Positions 28,502 through 38,934 of a stretch of DNA of 64,000 nucleotides are shown piece after piece. Location of the stretch: NCBI GenBank assembly GCA_036768485.1, contig JAVLUZ010000257.1, forward strand, positions 1,006,382-1,070,381, given 5' to 3'. The notes beneath the pieces are model-generated. The model was not told the origin of the DNA and made no database searches. It worked only from the letters and a program-made list of their open reading frames with translations. A program made the position numbers and the translations under genes. Position 1 is the stretch's first letter. Each line of letters opens with the position of its first letter. The DNA comes from Mermis nigrescens (lineage: Eukaryota > Nematoda > Enoplea > Mermithida > Mermithidae).

Positions 28502-29010
28502 TTCCTCCCTTCTTAAGTTTGATTGTTCGGCTGAAGAGTAGTGTAGCTGCATTTTGAGTATTATTATTTTTGTCGCAAAGTTGAAATGTTAGAAGCCAAA
28601 AATTGCTATGGGACTGGCGACAAATATGCAAAATATTGAGAATGGGGCTTAATGAAGTAGTTGAAAGGCGTATTACATATAAAATTATTAAAAATGCGTC
28701 CCTTTTTAACCTGGGCTCTGGTCCACTCCAGCTCCCAGGGTGGCGTCATAAGATTTCTTGCTATTTCGGGCTCTGGTCCAATCCAGCTCCCTAAATAGCA
28801 AAGAAATTCACAATGACGCAATTGGCGCGGCGTACATTGCCTCTGCCAATGTAAATATCGATAATGCGTAATATTGAAAACTATTCGCAGCGCATCTCGA
28901 CATAATGCGTCTTTGATGCACTTAGAAATCATAAATATTACAAGATTAAATAATTAAATCGTAATATCGGCATTTAGGTATTAAATATACGCATATAATA
29001 AGCCAAAACT
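28502..29010 (-). other. Gypsy 3' untranslated region with polypurine tract
   Basis: Between the pol stop and the LTR. It contains a duplicated GGAGCTGGATTGGACCAGAG / GGAGCTGGAGTGGACCAGAG motif at about 28710-28790 and no ORF that looks real. Confidence 0.6.
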
Positions 29011-32000
29011 TTAATACTCAACACTGCCCTCGCTCAGGGCGTCTGCATCATCTAATGCATCGCGTTTTTCGCCGCGGAATGGACGAATTTGATTCAGATG
29101 GATGACTCGAATTCGTCGGCGTCCATTTAATTCGCGAATGGTGGCGTTTGGCGGACGTATGCGGCGAATTTCGTACGGGCCAAGCCAACGAAAATGGAAT
29201 TTGGACGTGGTTCGGGCATTCCGCAAAAGCACTAATTGGCCCGGGCGATAGGGAGGTGTTGGTTTTTCTGCACGATTTCGACGATCATATTGTTCCTTCT
29301 GCTGTCTTTGTGCTTTCCGGGCAGCCTCAATGGCAAATCGGCGTGCCAGACGTAGATGACGATGGATTTCTCGAATCGATGGGGCCTCTGCTTCCTCTGG
29401 CGTATCAGCATCTAAGGCTTGCTCCATCGGTAGCTTCGCCTGGCGCCCATAAACGAGGTAGTAGGGCGTGTATCCCGTGCTGGCGTGTCGACTGGTGTTG
29501 TAAGCGAAGGTGACAGCGGGCAGGAACCGATCCCATTCGCTCTGCTCGCCTTGAACGGTTGTGCTTAGCATGGTTTGCAGCGTACGGTTGAAACGCTCCA
29601 CCAATCCGTTCGTCTGGGGGCAATAGGCCGTCGAAGTGATGTGCCGGACTCGATATAGCCGGCAAACCTCCTGAAAAACAGCAGCGACAAAGCCCGTGCC
29701 TCGATCCGATTGGACAACCTTGGGCGCCCCGAAACGCAAAACAATGCGCTCCAGGAAATGCTCCGCAATGGTTGTTGCTCGGATATCTGCGGTAGCCACG
29801 GTCTCGGCCCATTTAGTCATGCGATCTATAAAAACTAGAACATTAATTTTTCCATGGGCCGCGGGCAGCGGTCCCATGGTATCCATAACCCAGTGCTGCA
29901 TCGCAGCAGCCGCTGGAATTGAGTGAAGGGGCTGGACGGGTAAAAAGTATGTAATGGGTTGGCGTCGCTGACAGGGCAAACACTCCCTACAGTATTTATA
30001 TATATCAGAACGCAACCCCGGCCAAAAAAAACGTTCTTTAGCTTTCTCATAGGTACGCTGAAAAGCTAAATGTCCGCTGGTGGCGTCATCATGCAACGCC
30101 TGGAGCAGCGTGGGAATTAACCTTCGGGGGACGGCCACCAATGGTTCGGCGTTCGGATCCTTTTGATATTTAAGGACGCCGTCGTTTCCGAGTAGATAAT
30201 TCTCGGCGGCGTCCCACTGCTCCGCGTTCATGTGTGACGGCACCCGTCGAGCCTGTAATAAACGAAAAATGGCACCTAAGAACACATCACGTCTCTGCAT
30301 ACTTATTAAGTCACGCGGCATCTCCACCGCGCACACCTGCTTTGCATTTATGGCTGCTTTTGTAATAACGGGAGCAGCAGGCAAGCGTGAAAGAGCGTCG
30401 GCGTTTGCATTTTCACGACCCTTGCGATAAACGATTTCGTAGTCGTACTCCTGCAATGATAAGACCCAACGAACGAGTCTAGATGGTGCCGAATCATGAA
30501 TTTTTAAGAGACGGATGGGAGCATGATCTGTAATGAGCGTGAAATGGTGTCCATATAAGTACGAGCGAAACTGTTTAATGGCATAAGTAATAGCCAGTGC
30601 CTCTTTTTCAACAGTTGAATAATTACGCTCAGCTTTAGTTAACGTGCGTGAGACAAATGCTACCGGACATTCCTGCCCCTCTATCATTTGGGCTAGGACT
30701 CCCCCGATCCCAGTTCCGCTAGCATCCGTCTGAACCAAAAATGGCTGCGAAAAATCTGGAAAAGCTAGGGTCGTAGCAGAAACTAAATCATTTTTGATCG
30801 TTTGAAAACTCTGCATGCATTCTTCCGACCAAACAAAATGCACATTTTTACGCAACAATTTATTAAGTGCATGTGTCTTATCTGCGAAATTTTTAATGAA
30901 GCGTCTATAGTAATTAGCTAAACCTAGGAAGCTGCGTACCTCTGTGACAGTCTGAGGCACTGACATGTGGAATAATCCGTCTATTTTGGCCGGATTAACA
31001 TGCAAACCATTACGATCGATAATATGACCTAGGTAGCTCACTTCATTCAAAGCAAATTCACATTTTTGCAATTTCAGAGTTAAACCAGCTCGGCCAAGCC
31101 GATCGAAAACTTGTTTAAGCTGTTTAATGTGAGTTTCGGGGTCAGAACTACAAATTAAAATGTCATCCAGATAAACGAAACAATTTCGCCATTTTAAATC
31201 TCTCAGAACTTTTTCCATAGTTCTCTGAAAAGTGGCTGGGCCGTTGGACAAGCCAAATGGAAGGACGTTAAATTCAAAAAGACCCAAAAATGAGTTAAAA
31301 GCTGTTTTATTTTTGTCTTCTTCAATTAACTCGATTTGATGATAACCTTGTTCTAAATCTAAGGTTGTGAAAAGCGTAGATCCTTTGAGTTGACTGAAAA
31401 TGTCCTCAATTAATGGCAATGGGTACGAATCTTTTACAGTACATTCGTTTAACTTTCTATAATCGACACAAAAACGTTTGGATCCGTCCTTTTTATCAGC
31501 TAGAACGATGGGAGCAGCCCATGGGCTCTGAGATGGCCTAATAATGCCATTTTCCAACATTTTATTTACATGCTCCTCAACAATTTGCCGTTTAGCATAC
31601 GGTATTCGATAAGGCGGCTGAGAAATCGGCCTGTGATTGGCCGTATCGATACCATGCTGTACAATGGACGTCCGTCCCAAGGATCTATTAACTCCGAAAA
31701 TAGATGAATTTTCTTCCAAAAATTCGGAAAATTGTTTTCGAACGCTTGGGTCCGGGACATGAATCAATTTTTCTTGAATCAATTCGCGGAAATTTTTGAG
31801 TTTTTCCTGACATTGATTTTCCCGAAACTCTCCCGCTTCCTCACCTGTTAAGACGTGATTAACAGAGCAAATTCTAGCAATACGCATGTTTTTATATAAG
31901 CGAATAGGTTGCTTAGAGTAATTGATAATAGGAAGGGAAGAAAAATCGTTTTCGTTTAAATTTAAACGCAGATTTGGTATATAAATTGCGTCGCAAGGTG

Positions 32001-32277
32001 TAAAAGAATTTATATCTACCCAAGTTGAATTAAAAGTGTTTAAATCAACATTGATTGGTAAAGAATAAATAGAAACTGGAGGTATTAAAATTGTGTCTTT
32101 CACTAAGACAAAAGCAATTTGTTCTTTACGCGCTGTTGATAAAATTAACGGAATAGGCGTGTTTTGACCAAAACGAGCACATTTTTGTTTATAGTCAAAA
32201 GTGAAACGTTGTGAACGGCCACATAATTTATTTATTACGTCACAGCCTATTACTATAGAATAAGGACTGTTTTGCAT
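29011..32277 (-). CDS. Gypsy (Metaviridae) pol polyprotein, 5'-truncated, ORF intact
   Basis: 1088 aa. It begins in the last strands of the aspartic protease (SIVIGCDVIN); the active-site DSG part and gag are missing. Reverse transcriptase runs from about 215 to 395, with D307 in TTLDLEQGYHQI and YLDD at 369-372. RNase H spans about 510-630, with D518 (QTDAS), E557 and D584 (TDHAP). The integrase zinc finger has H729, H736, C766 and C769. The integrase core has D799, D858 and E894 with 35 residues between the last two. A GPY/F module lies near residues 1032-1037 (RWLGPYEIRR). The uninterrupted frame suggests recent activity. The open frame extends slightly upstream of the ATG to a TAA near the right-arm junction, so the truncation is at the 5' side of the element. 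Confidence 0.94.
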   Translation of the reverse strand: MQNSPYSIVIGCDVINKLCGRSQRFTFDYKQKCARFGQNTPIPLILSTARKEQIAFVLVKDTILIPPVSIYSLPINVDLNTFNSTWVDINSFTPCDAIYIPNLRLNLNENDFSSLPIINYSKQPIRLYKNMRIARICSVNHVLTGEEAGEFRENQCQEKLKNFRELIQEKLIHVPDPSVRKQFSEFLEENSSIFGVNRSLGRTSIVQHGIDTANHRPISQPPYRIPYAKRQIVEEHVNKMLENGIIRPSQSPWAAPIVLADKKDGSKRFCVDYRKLNECTVKDSYPLPLIEDIFSQLKGSTLFTTLDLEQGYHQIELIEEDKNKTAFNSFLGLFEFNVLPFGLSNGPATFQRTMEKVLRDLKWRNCFVYLDDILICSSDPETHIKQLKQVFDRLGRAGLTLKLQKCEFALNEVSYLGHIIDRNGLHVNPAKIDGLFHMSVPQTVTEVRSFLGLANYYRRFIKNFADKTHALNKLLRKNVHFVWSEECMQSFQTIKNDLVSATTLAFPDFSQPFLVQTDASGTGIGGVLAQMIEGQECPVAFVSRTLTKAERNYSTVEKEALAITYAIKQFRSYLYGHHFTLITDHAPIRLLKIHDSAPSRLVRWVLSLQEYDYEIVYRKGRENANADALSRLPAAPVITKAAINAKQVCAVEMPRDLISMQRRDVFLGAIFRLLQARRVPSHMNAEQWDAAENYLLGNDGVLKYQKDPNAEPLVAVPRRLIPTLLQALHDDATSGHLAFQRTYEKAKERFFWPGLRSDIYKYCRECLPCQRRQPITYFLPVQPLHSIPAAAAMQHWVMDTMGPLPAAHGKINVLVFIDRMTKWAETVATADIRATTIAEHFLERIVLRFGAPKVVQSDRGTGFVAAVFQEVCRLYRVRHITSTAYCPQTNGLVERFNRTLQTMLSTTVQGEQSEWDRFLPAVTFAYNTSRHASTGYTPYYLVYGRQAKLPMEQALDADTPEEAEAPSIREIHRHLRLARRFAIEAARKAQRQQKEQYDRRNRAEKPTPPYRPGQLVLLRNARTTSKFHFRWLGPYEIRRIRPPNATIRELNGRRRIRVIHLNQIRPFRGEKRDALDDADALSEGSVEY

Positions 32278-32445
32278 TATGACAAATTTTATAGGTAAGT
32301 TTTGAGTAAATTTGGGAATGCATTACGACGCACCAACACGTTTTTGTATACTTATTCGCTTTACAACGCAAAATTAGCTAATATTTATTCATCAACATCA
32401 TTGGTTACGATTTAAAGATCAATAGATTCAAGACAACGGACCGGA

Positions 32446-33225
32446 TCTCAGGTAAGACTACGCCTCGCTGGGCTGCTTTGTTGCAGCGGCGTAGCTCCCT
32501 TACCTCGTGTGAGTATGGGGTAGGGTCTAAAGCTCAGCAATTTTTCATTTTATTTATCTATTTCTAACCAAAATATATTTTACTAATTTTACATTATCTT
32601 TTTAATGACCATACATCATCAGTAACCAAATTCTAAAGGTCTGTTGAAGGCAATCGACCAAAAAGGAAAAAAATTTAATTCGATTCGTATATTTAAAATT
32701 TAGCAATTTTGTATCGCTATTTACTTTACATTATTTTTATTTTTCTTGACCATTAGATGACCTGCCCGACCCTAGCAATGACTTGTCCACCCCTAGCGTT
32801 TATTGCGCCTGGCCACACCCCCTACTCGCTATTGGCCGTCTACCAGGTTGGTCGGGGGCCCCCTAGGCTGTACTAAACATTATTTACAATGTATCTATTT
32901 TTTCTTGACCATTAGATGACCATATTGACCATGCCCCTAACCTCCTATTTGCCATCTTTTAGGTCGATCGGGGGGCCCTCCTAGGCTCTAATAAACTTCA
33001 TTTACAATGTATTACATTTTTCTTGACCATTAGATGACCAGTCCACCCCCAGCGTTTATTGCACCTGGTCACATCTCCCCTACTCGCTATTGGCCATTTC
33101 TATGTTGGTCGGGGCCTACGTCACCAACTAGTATGCGTTTTAGACGCGTACCTATACTAGTGCACTTAAGTGCAAAAGTGCGTGGGTGGCAGCACCAGGG
33201 TGCCACATCTTACTACTCGCTTCCA
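32446..33225 (-). repeat. Right inner arm of the 6.3 kb inverted repeat
   Basis: Starts TCTCAGGTAAGACTACGCCT, complementary to the end of the left arm at 28205. Confidence 0.9.
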
Positions 33226-33346
33226 TTCCTACATAATGTGACTACAGTTATCCATAAATGAACTACAGTAAGTAGGGAAGATAGAGACTGTAGTCTCGGA
33301 AAAAATTTGTTGAAAAAGCTCTCGGATAAATGAAACAGACTTTAGT

Positions 33347-33575
33347 TTGCAAATTTTGTTACCTTAGATACGATGAAAATCCAATGGAAACCATTTTAGG
33401 TGTGCGGTGGCGCGCTTAAGCGCTCCCAGCGGGGTCCAGGGCTGAGTCCCGGAAAATTTTGTTATAAGAGCACATCGATTTTGAATCGCAACGTTAAAAT
33501 TTTTACAAAATCGGCCGAATCACGGTTCTGAATTCACCCTAAAAACGATCAAAGTTCATCAGTAAATTCATAATT
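33347..33575 (+). repeat. Repeat E (3' part of a copy split by the 6.3 kb element)
   Basis: Alignable with 36250-36450 and more distantly with 57130-57300 (AATCACGGYTCTGAATTCA, GCGCGCTYAAGC). Its 5' part is at 26931. Confidence 0.65.
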
Positions 33576-33669
33576 ACTGATGAAATTATTTTTTTATTGC
33601 AGGATTGATGATTGTTTTATTATGATTTTATATTCTCTGACTTCTAAATGTTTGTGACTGGTTCATATC

Positions 33670-33776
33670 TAAAGAAAGTGTATTTTTGGCCTATTGGCAG
33701 TCACATAAATATATATAGTCACATATAGTCACATAAATTATGTGACTGCCAATAGGCCAAAAATACACTTTCTTTA
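33670..33776. repeat. Perfect hairpin with 39-bp arms
   Basis: 33670-33708 and 33738-33776 are complementary (TTTTTGGCCTATTGGCAGTC / GACTGCCAATAGGCCAAAAA) around an AT-rich 29-bp loop containing ATAGTCACATATAGTCACAT. Confidence 0.92.
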
Positions 33777-33970
33777 TATTCTCTGTTTAATGCCATGTGT
33801 ACATACAGTAACGCACAATTTGGATTAAAAATAAGATTTATTCTGGCACTATTAATGATTCTATGTAACAAAAATATCCGAAAGGTCCAATTCATTGCCG
33901 CAAAAACTCCTCAGTTGCTGATTATTACTGTAGGTTCTCACGTTAATAAGTAAACGCGGCGTCTAGTTTC

Positions 33971-34228
33971 TCATTCTCCTTCTCCTTCGCTTCTTTTCGA
34001 AGGCGAAGCGTCTTCAAATTCTTGTCGATAAATACTAATTTCGTTTGCTACTTGGTCAGTCCCTGCCAGCGCTTCACGCTGTACAATCAATGGACCACTT
34101 CCGTGAGCATCACAACCTTGCAGTTTTCGTTCCTTTGCCTTGAAGACAAAACCCGTTGTTTCTGCTAATCTGACTCGGGCGAGGTAGGTGCATAATTGAT
34201 CCAGTGTTTTGTAAAGCATAGGCTGCAT
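33971..34228 (-). CDS. Probable terminal exon of an unrecognised host gene
   Basis: - strand, after TTAAAAATGCATGCAG: LYKTLDQLCTYLARVRLAET, then GCDAHGSGPLIVQREALAGT, ending in an acidic and basic tail (SPSKRSEGEGE) and TGA. Composition is much more balanced than the flanks. No domain recognised. An upstream exon may lie at 34392-34622 on the same strand (ARDGRSFDRLLNSNHLL), but the junction was not resolved. Confidence 0.4.
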   Translation of the reverse strand: MQPMLYKTLDQLCTYLARVRLAETTGFVFKAKERKLQGCDAHGSGPLIVQREALAGTDQVANEISIYRQEFEDASPSKRSEGEGE

Positions 34229-34917
34229 GCATTTTTAACACTGCTAAAGGTTATAAGCTTGAGACCTCGACCGTGGCGACGGATCTAAGATTTTTGTAAA
34301 ATTTTAAACGCAAACTCACTACTTTCGATCTGTTTATTATTTTAAAGAGGCGTGCGTATGTTGTCACTTTTGTGACTGCGTGTCCCTATTGCTAACCATA
34401 TAGACGTATATATGTCATGTGTTTCATTAAAAAACTTGTCGTCTTTTTTATCGAAAGTTGCATCATTTTTTGTGTGTTTTTTCCTTTTCCCGGACGTTGC
34501 AATAAATGATTTGAGTTGAGAAGGCGATCAAAACTTCGCCCATCACGTGCGGAATAGCGTTTTATCGCGATTTTATTGTGGCTGCCTTTGTTTATTATCA
34601 TTTGGATGCAACGCTTCTCCAAAAAATTCCGAAATATCCGAGAATTCTGTGTGAAAAATGTAACTAGGTACCTAAATTTGTTTTTGTAACAACAGCAAGC
34701 GGCTAAATTTCAAAATAGTTGAAAATTCCAAAATTTGTAGAAAACGTGTATTTACGCTGTTTTAAGCAGAAATCGTTAATGCAAAAGTTGGAAACGGAAA
34801 GCCATTTTAAAAAACGACTGTCATTTTCATGTTTTATCAGCCCCTTTTTTCATTTTTTGCATTAAAGATCTCTGCTTGAAAAACCGTAAATACCCCGTTT
34901 GCTACCTTTGTTATTAT

Positions 34918-35056
34918 CAGACGCTTAGGCTTAGGCTTAGCTATGTGCATTCACAATGGTGCCAGCGCATGAGCTAAGCCCGAGCTGAATGGGGCAAAAA
35001 TTGCGGAGCGAGCGAAGTGGGCTGAGCAATTTTTGCCCCATCTCTACTTAGGCTTA
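34918..35056. repeat. Hairpin with interstitial TTAGGC run
   Basis: TTAGGCTTAGGCTTAG at its left edge, then arms TGGGGCAAAAATTGC (34990-35004) and GCAATTTTTGCCCCA (35026-35040). GTGCCAGCG is shared with the hairpin at 35752-35880. Two direct repeats of CAATCTGAATCCTCAAACAG follow at about 35074 and 35130. Confidence 0.7.
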
Positions 35057-35621
35057 GTTCATGTCTGGCGCCAATCTGAATCCTCAAACAGCTCAAATTG
35101 CGTTCTTTTTATCTTTTTCATGTCTGGCATCAATCTGAATCCTCAAACAGCTCGAATTACGTTTTTATGGTGTTTCAAGCAGTTATTTCATGTGAAAGTA
35201 GAAAAAGGGACTGGTAAATCATGGAAATAACGGAATTTTTCACAAATTTTTTCTTTTCTGATGGCTTTCACTCCATTTTTCCAACTTTTGCATCAAAGAT
35301 CTCGGCATTCGTGTAGCAGCTTCACATATGTATTAAGATAATCATATTGCATTGTTCATTGTAGATCTATAAAACGGTTTGAGGATTTGATTTCTGAACT
35401 TTGTTTAGATGAGTTCCTAAAGGGGTGTACGTGAGCGCGATTCGCCTGTACGTCTCAGCCATTACTATGCTATGCTGTAAACTTTCTTTCGTTCTTTCGA
35501 CATTATCTTTCGTTAAATCCTCCTTTCATGTAATTTTTTATTGCATTCTACGGCAGTAATTGGCTAATAAATATTATTATATTATATTGTATAGGCTTAT
35601 GTATGCAGTTCGTAGCATCCG

Positions 35622-35697
35622 ATGAAGTTAAAGAAAGTCGCTGCCAACCTGATTCGAAACGTGGACGAAACACGGAACCTTAGCCAAGGAACGCAAG
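35622..35697 (+). CDS. Possible first coding exon of a host gene
   Basis: ATG, 25 open codons (MKLKKVAANLIRNVDETRNL...) and a donor CAAG|GTATTC. Codon use looks coding. No following exon was located. Confidence 0.3.
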
Positions 35698-35732
35698 GTA
35701 TTCGTAATCTAATGCGTTTACCTGCTTATTAG

Positions 35733-35880
35733 GCTTAGGCTTAGTTTCATAGACTGACCAAAATGTTGGTGCCAGCGTTTGAAATAAGCCTGAGTAATGG
35801 GATGCCACGAGCGAGCGATGCGAATCGCATCCCAATTCTTAGGCTTATTTTCAACGCTGGCACCAACATTTTGGTCAGTC
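35733..35880. repeat. Foldback element with arms of about 42 bp and TTAGGC run
   Basis: GACTGACCAAAATGTTGGTG (35752) and CACCAACATTTTGGTCAGTC (ends 35880) are perfect complements. TTAGGCTTAGGCTTAG precedes the left arm. The loop contains GAGCGAGCGATGCGAATCGC. Confidence 0.88.
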
Positions 35881-36181
35881 ACATGAATCTACAGAAACAA
35901 TCCCAGCACTGCCTTATTTGTTTTCGACTTCACTTAAATCGTACCAGTAAGGTGGCAGCTTTCACCGGATACTACTTGCTGTTTTCGTACTTATAACGTG
36001 GCTATCTTAATCAATATGTGAACCAGCTACACCAATGCCAAAATTTCTGCTTGAAACACCGTAAAAACACGGTTTTTTTGAAATTTTGGAATTTTTTTCA
36101 CAGTAGGGTGCGTTTTTATACGTTTTTATCGACTTTTACGATCAACAAACGGTCGGACTCCGACATAACTGCATAAAGAGG

Positions 36182-36450
36182 CAGGCCCGTATCCAGGATT
36201 TTGTTTCGAAGGGGGGTGAAGTTTCCAAATTTTGCAACCTGGATATCTTAGGCCGGTGGGAATCCATTGAATTTAATAGAAACCATATATTTTAGGTCAG
36301 AGTTAGCGCGCTCAAGCACCACACAGCAGGGTCCGGGTTTGAGCCCTGGAAAACTTTATAAAGAGTGCACTTCGAATTTGAGTCGTAATGATAAAATTCT
36401 TATAAATTCAGTCTAATCACGGCTCTGAATTCATCCTAAAAATGGTCAAA
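36182..36450 (+). repeat. Repeat E, fuller copy
   Basis: Begins CAGGCCCGTATCCAGGATTT; aligned with 26931-27000 plus 33347-33575. Confidence 0.65.
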
Positions 36451-37023
36451 GTTCATGAGCAAATTCATGATCGTTGCCAAAAAATGCAACGTTTTAAGTC
36501 TTTTAGCTCCTTTAATACATTCTCTTGAGGAGCCCTACAATCTAAAAGCAGTTTAAATTGACGTCGAATTAATATGCGAATTGAACCGTTTTCTGAAGTT
36601 CAGCCGAAGGATTTTTTAGTGGCTTTTTTCCACACTCACTAAGCCTAAGCTCGAACTAAGCATCAGGCATCTACTAACGGTTTTTTTCAGCGCAAAAATC
36701 AGAAATATCACGATCAAAGAATAAGGATAGCGAAAATCATACATGATCTGGGGGTTCGGGGGCGGCTGCCTTCGGGGGCTTTCACCCTCCCCCTCCCGCA
36801 AAACTTTTTAATCCATCTGAATTGCGATTTTTTGAAAGTTCAAAAAATTTGTAGGAAAGATGCTTTTTAGCTATTTATTTGCTCAAAAGTGCCAACTTTC
36901 GGCGCTACTCATGTTTTGACTAATTTTGTTAAATTTGTTCCGACTTTTTAATTTTTTTTCGAAAGTTTGTTTAATGCTCTTGAAAGATTAAGCTCAGAAG
37001 CGCTGAAAATTAATGTTTTTGAC
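36451..37023. other. Intergenic DNA with an inverted family B copy
   Basis: About 36770-37020 carries the reverse of family B (CTTTCGGCGCTACTCATG, TTGTTAAATTTGTTCCGACT). No gene. Confidence 0.45.
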
Positions 37024-37245
37024 GCGTACTTGCGTGGGGTCTTCCCCCCCCCCCGAAGTTCGAATCTCCCCTCCCCCAGATTTCAATTTTTGAAATTTTG
37101 TCTTTTTTCGGAATTTTTGATGCCGTAAGATAGTGCTTGATGAGAAACGTTGGAAAATGGTGTTTTTCGCCATACCACCGGTTTAAGACCATTTTTTGAC
37201 CTTTGAAAAATCTTACACACATAATTTCGGTACTGCCACCTACCA
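37024..37245 (-). mobile_element. hAT-like MITE, family A
   Basis: Reverse orientation; ends in GGTACTGCCACCTACCAT on the + strand. Confidence 0.65.
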
Positions 37246-37490
37246 TTTTGGACCCAAAACAGTCATTTTATAATTTCACTTCCCGCAAATTCCCATGTTG
37301 TGCATGTATGCATATGCATCTATCTATTTTTATCTCGCCAACTATTTTGGGCCAGTGGGATCGGCCGCCCCCTTAAATTCACTCGTACACATCGGTAAAC
37401 TGTTACATTAGGATTATATTCTTTGATCGCTCCAATTTTCACAATAACATTATCAAATAAGCAAGGAAGTTAGTATTTTATGTTTTAACC

Positions 37491-37655
37491 AGGCATGTAG
37501 CTGGCCGTCCATTTTCGGGGGGACCAACACCAATTTTTGGGGGACTAGCCCAAAAGGCCGACACAAAATAACGTTTAAAAAGTCCAATTTTTCTGAATTT
37601 TGGGGGGTCCGAACACTTTTTTCCCTCCAGAGATACTTACGTGCCTGGTCTTAAT
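37491..37655. repeat. Short inverted-repeat element
   Basis: CCAGGCATGTAGCTGG near the left and ACTTACGTGCCTGG at the right are complementary ends, enclosing G-rich text. Confidence 0.5.
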
Positions 37656-38876
37656 GTGGCCTGAATTTATTGCCTTTATTACTTGAACTGAAAAGACGTT
37701 GACACAAATGTCGCGCTAAGTGTTTTTAACTGATAACTGAGGTATACATAAAAATATATGTATGTCGACGGCAAATATATAAATAGCTCATTTTTTCCGG
37801 AGAGGGTAATGGGCAATTTTTATGGCGAAGAACGCAATCTTCACCAAAAATTTAAGATGCCTCTTAAGAAGGCTGATTGATCACGATTCCGTCCAGCATG
37901 ATAGAGTTCGTTTCATGATCAGCTGATAAAAAATGTAGACTATTACACACCGCGATAGCCCTTTTATCTTATGGCATCGTTGGGTCGAAGTTCACTACAT
38001 TTATATAAAGTATTCTGCACTTCATAACGGATAGTTTAAGTTTTTGATAGAAAGTTAGCATTCTTATACCTATATCATTTTTAGCGCCATAAACCAGCAT
38101 TATATTTATTAGGCAATCTTTTTTGCTTAAAATCGGGCACTTTTAGATCTTAAAGCATTATTTCATTTTAAGCCTAGCGTTTCTTATTTGTCTCCATTTT
38201 TTATTGATATTCGCTTATGCAACACTCATTACAAAAGTGTTCCTTTTGACGTGTTGATTTTTTAACGAGAACCATCCTGCGAATTAATTTTTCTTTTTAT
38301 TAAGCCTCTGTAATTTTTCAGTTCTTATCTCTAATCGGACAACTATAGGCCTTTTTTGTATTTTAATCATACATTAATAGCTTTCTTCTCAACATCTTGC
38401 GCTGCAATTGTTTGAGTCGCTTAAGTCATCTGCCGTTATCATCTAAATGAAAATAATCGCATTTTCAAAGTTTCTATATATAATGATGCAACGGAGGAAA
38501 CGTTTTAAATGAATAATTTCAGCGTTTCTGACAATGTTATATCTTTCTAGAGTATGAAAAAGTGAAAACTTTATAAACAAATCAAAAATTTCAACAAATT
38601 GACTAAACTATAGTCCAAACGTGAGTACTGGCGTGTAGCGCCGAAAATTTGATAGTTTTGAGCAATTAGCCAAAAACGCTTACAAAGTGCACCTTTTCCT
38701 CAAGTTTTTGACATTTTTTTTATAAAAACGCAAATTCAGTTGGGAATGAATATTTGACGGGTCCGGGGCTACCTTCCCTTTTAAAATTGGGAGGAAAAAT
38801 TTGGGGATAATGAAAAAAATGTAAATCCATAAAATAAAGAGTTTTATACAAAATAAATATTGCCTCTTTGTTTATC

Positions 38877-38880
<4 letters not shown>
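37656..38880. other. AT-rich spacer with a family B fragment
   Basis: 38520-38740 resembles family B (TGGCGTGTAGCGCCGAAAAT, CTATAGTCCAAACGTGAGTA). Nothing else recognised. Confidence 0.45.

Positions 38881-38930
<50 letters not shown>
38881..38930. repeat. (TA)n microsatellite, about 25 units
   Basis: Uninterrupted AT/TA run. Apparent ORFs encoding repeated Tyr-Ile are artefacts of it. Confidence 0.95.
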
Positions 38931-38933
<3 letters not shown>

Positions 38934-38934
38934 G

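Larger units (their letters stand above)
27015..33346. mobile_element. 6.3 kb inverted-repeat element enclosing a Gypsy fragment
   Basis: Outer ends AGTCTGTTTCGTTTATTCGA (27022) and TCGGATAAATGAAACAGACT (33342) are complementary. The arms continue inward to 28205 and 32446, with one non-matching stretch of about 300 bp in the left arm (27121-27425). The whole is inserted in a copy of the CAGGCCCGTATCCAGGATTTTG repeat: its left part is at 26931 and the rest resumes at 33347. Confidence 0.65.

Noticed and set aside
29148..30430. Several open frames antisense to or overlapping the Gypsy pol gene
   Set aside because: They are shadows of the 1088-aa frame in a GC-richer coding region and show no domain.
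27395..33261. A pair of mirrored 72-75 codon frames in the two arms
   Set aside because: Identical only because the arms are inverted copies; no coding character.
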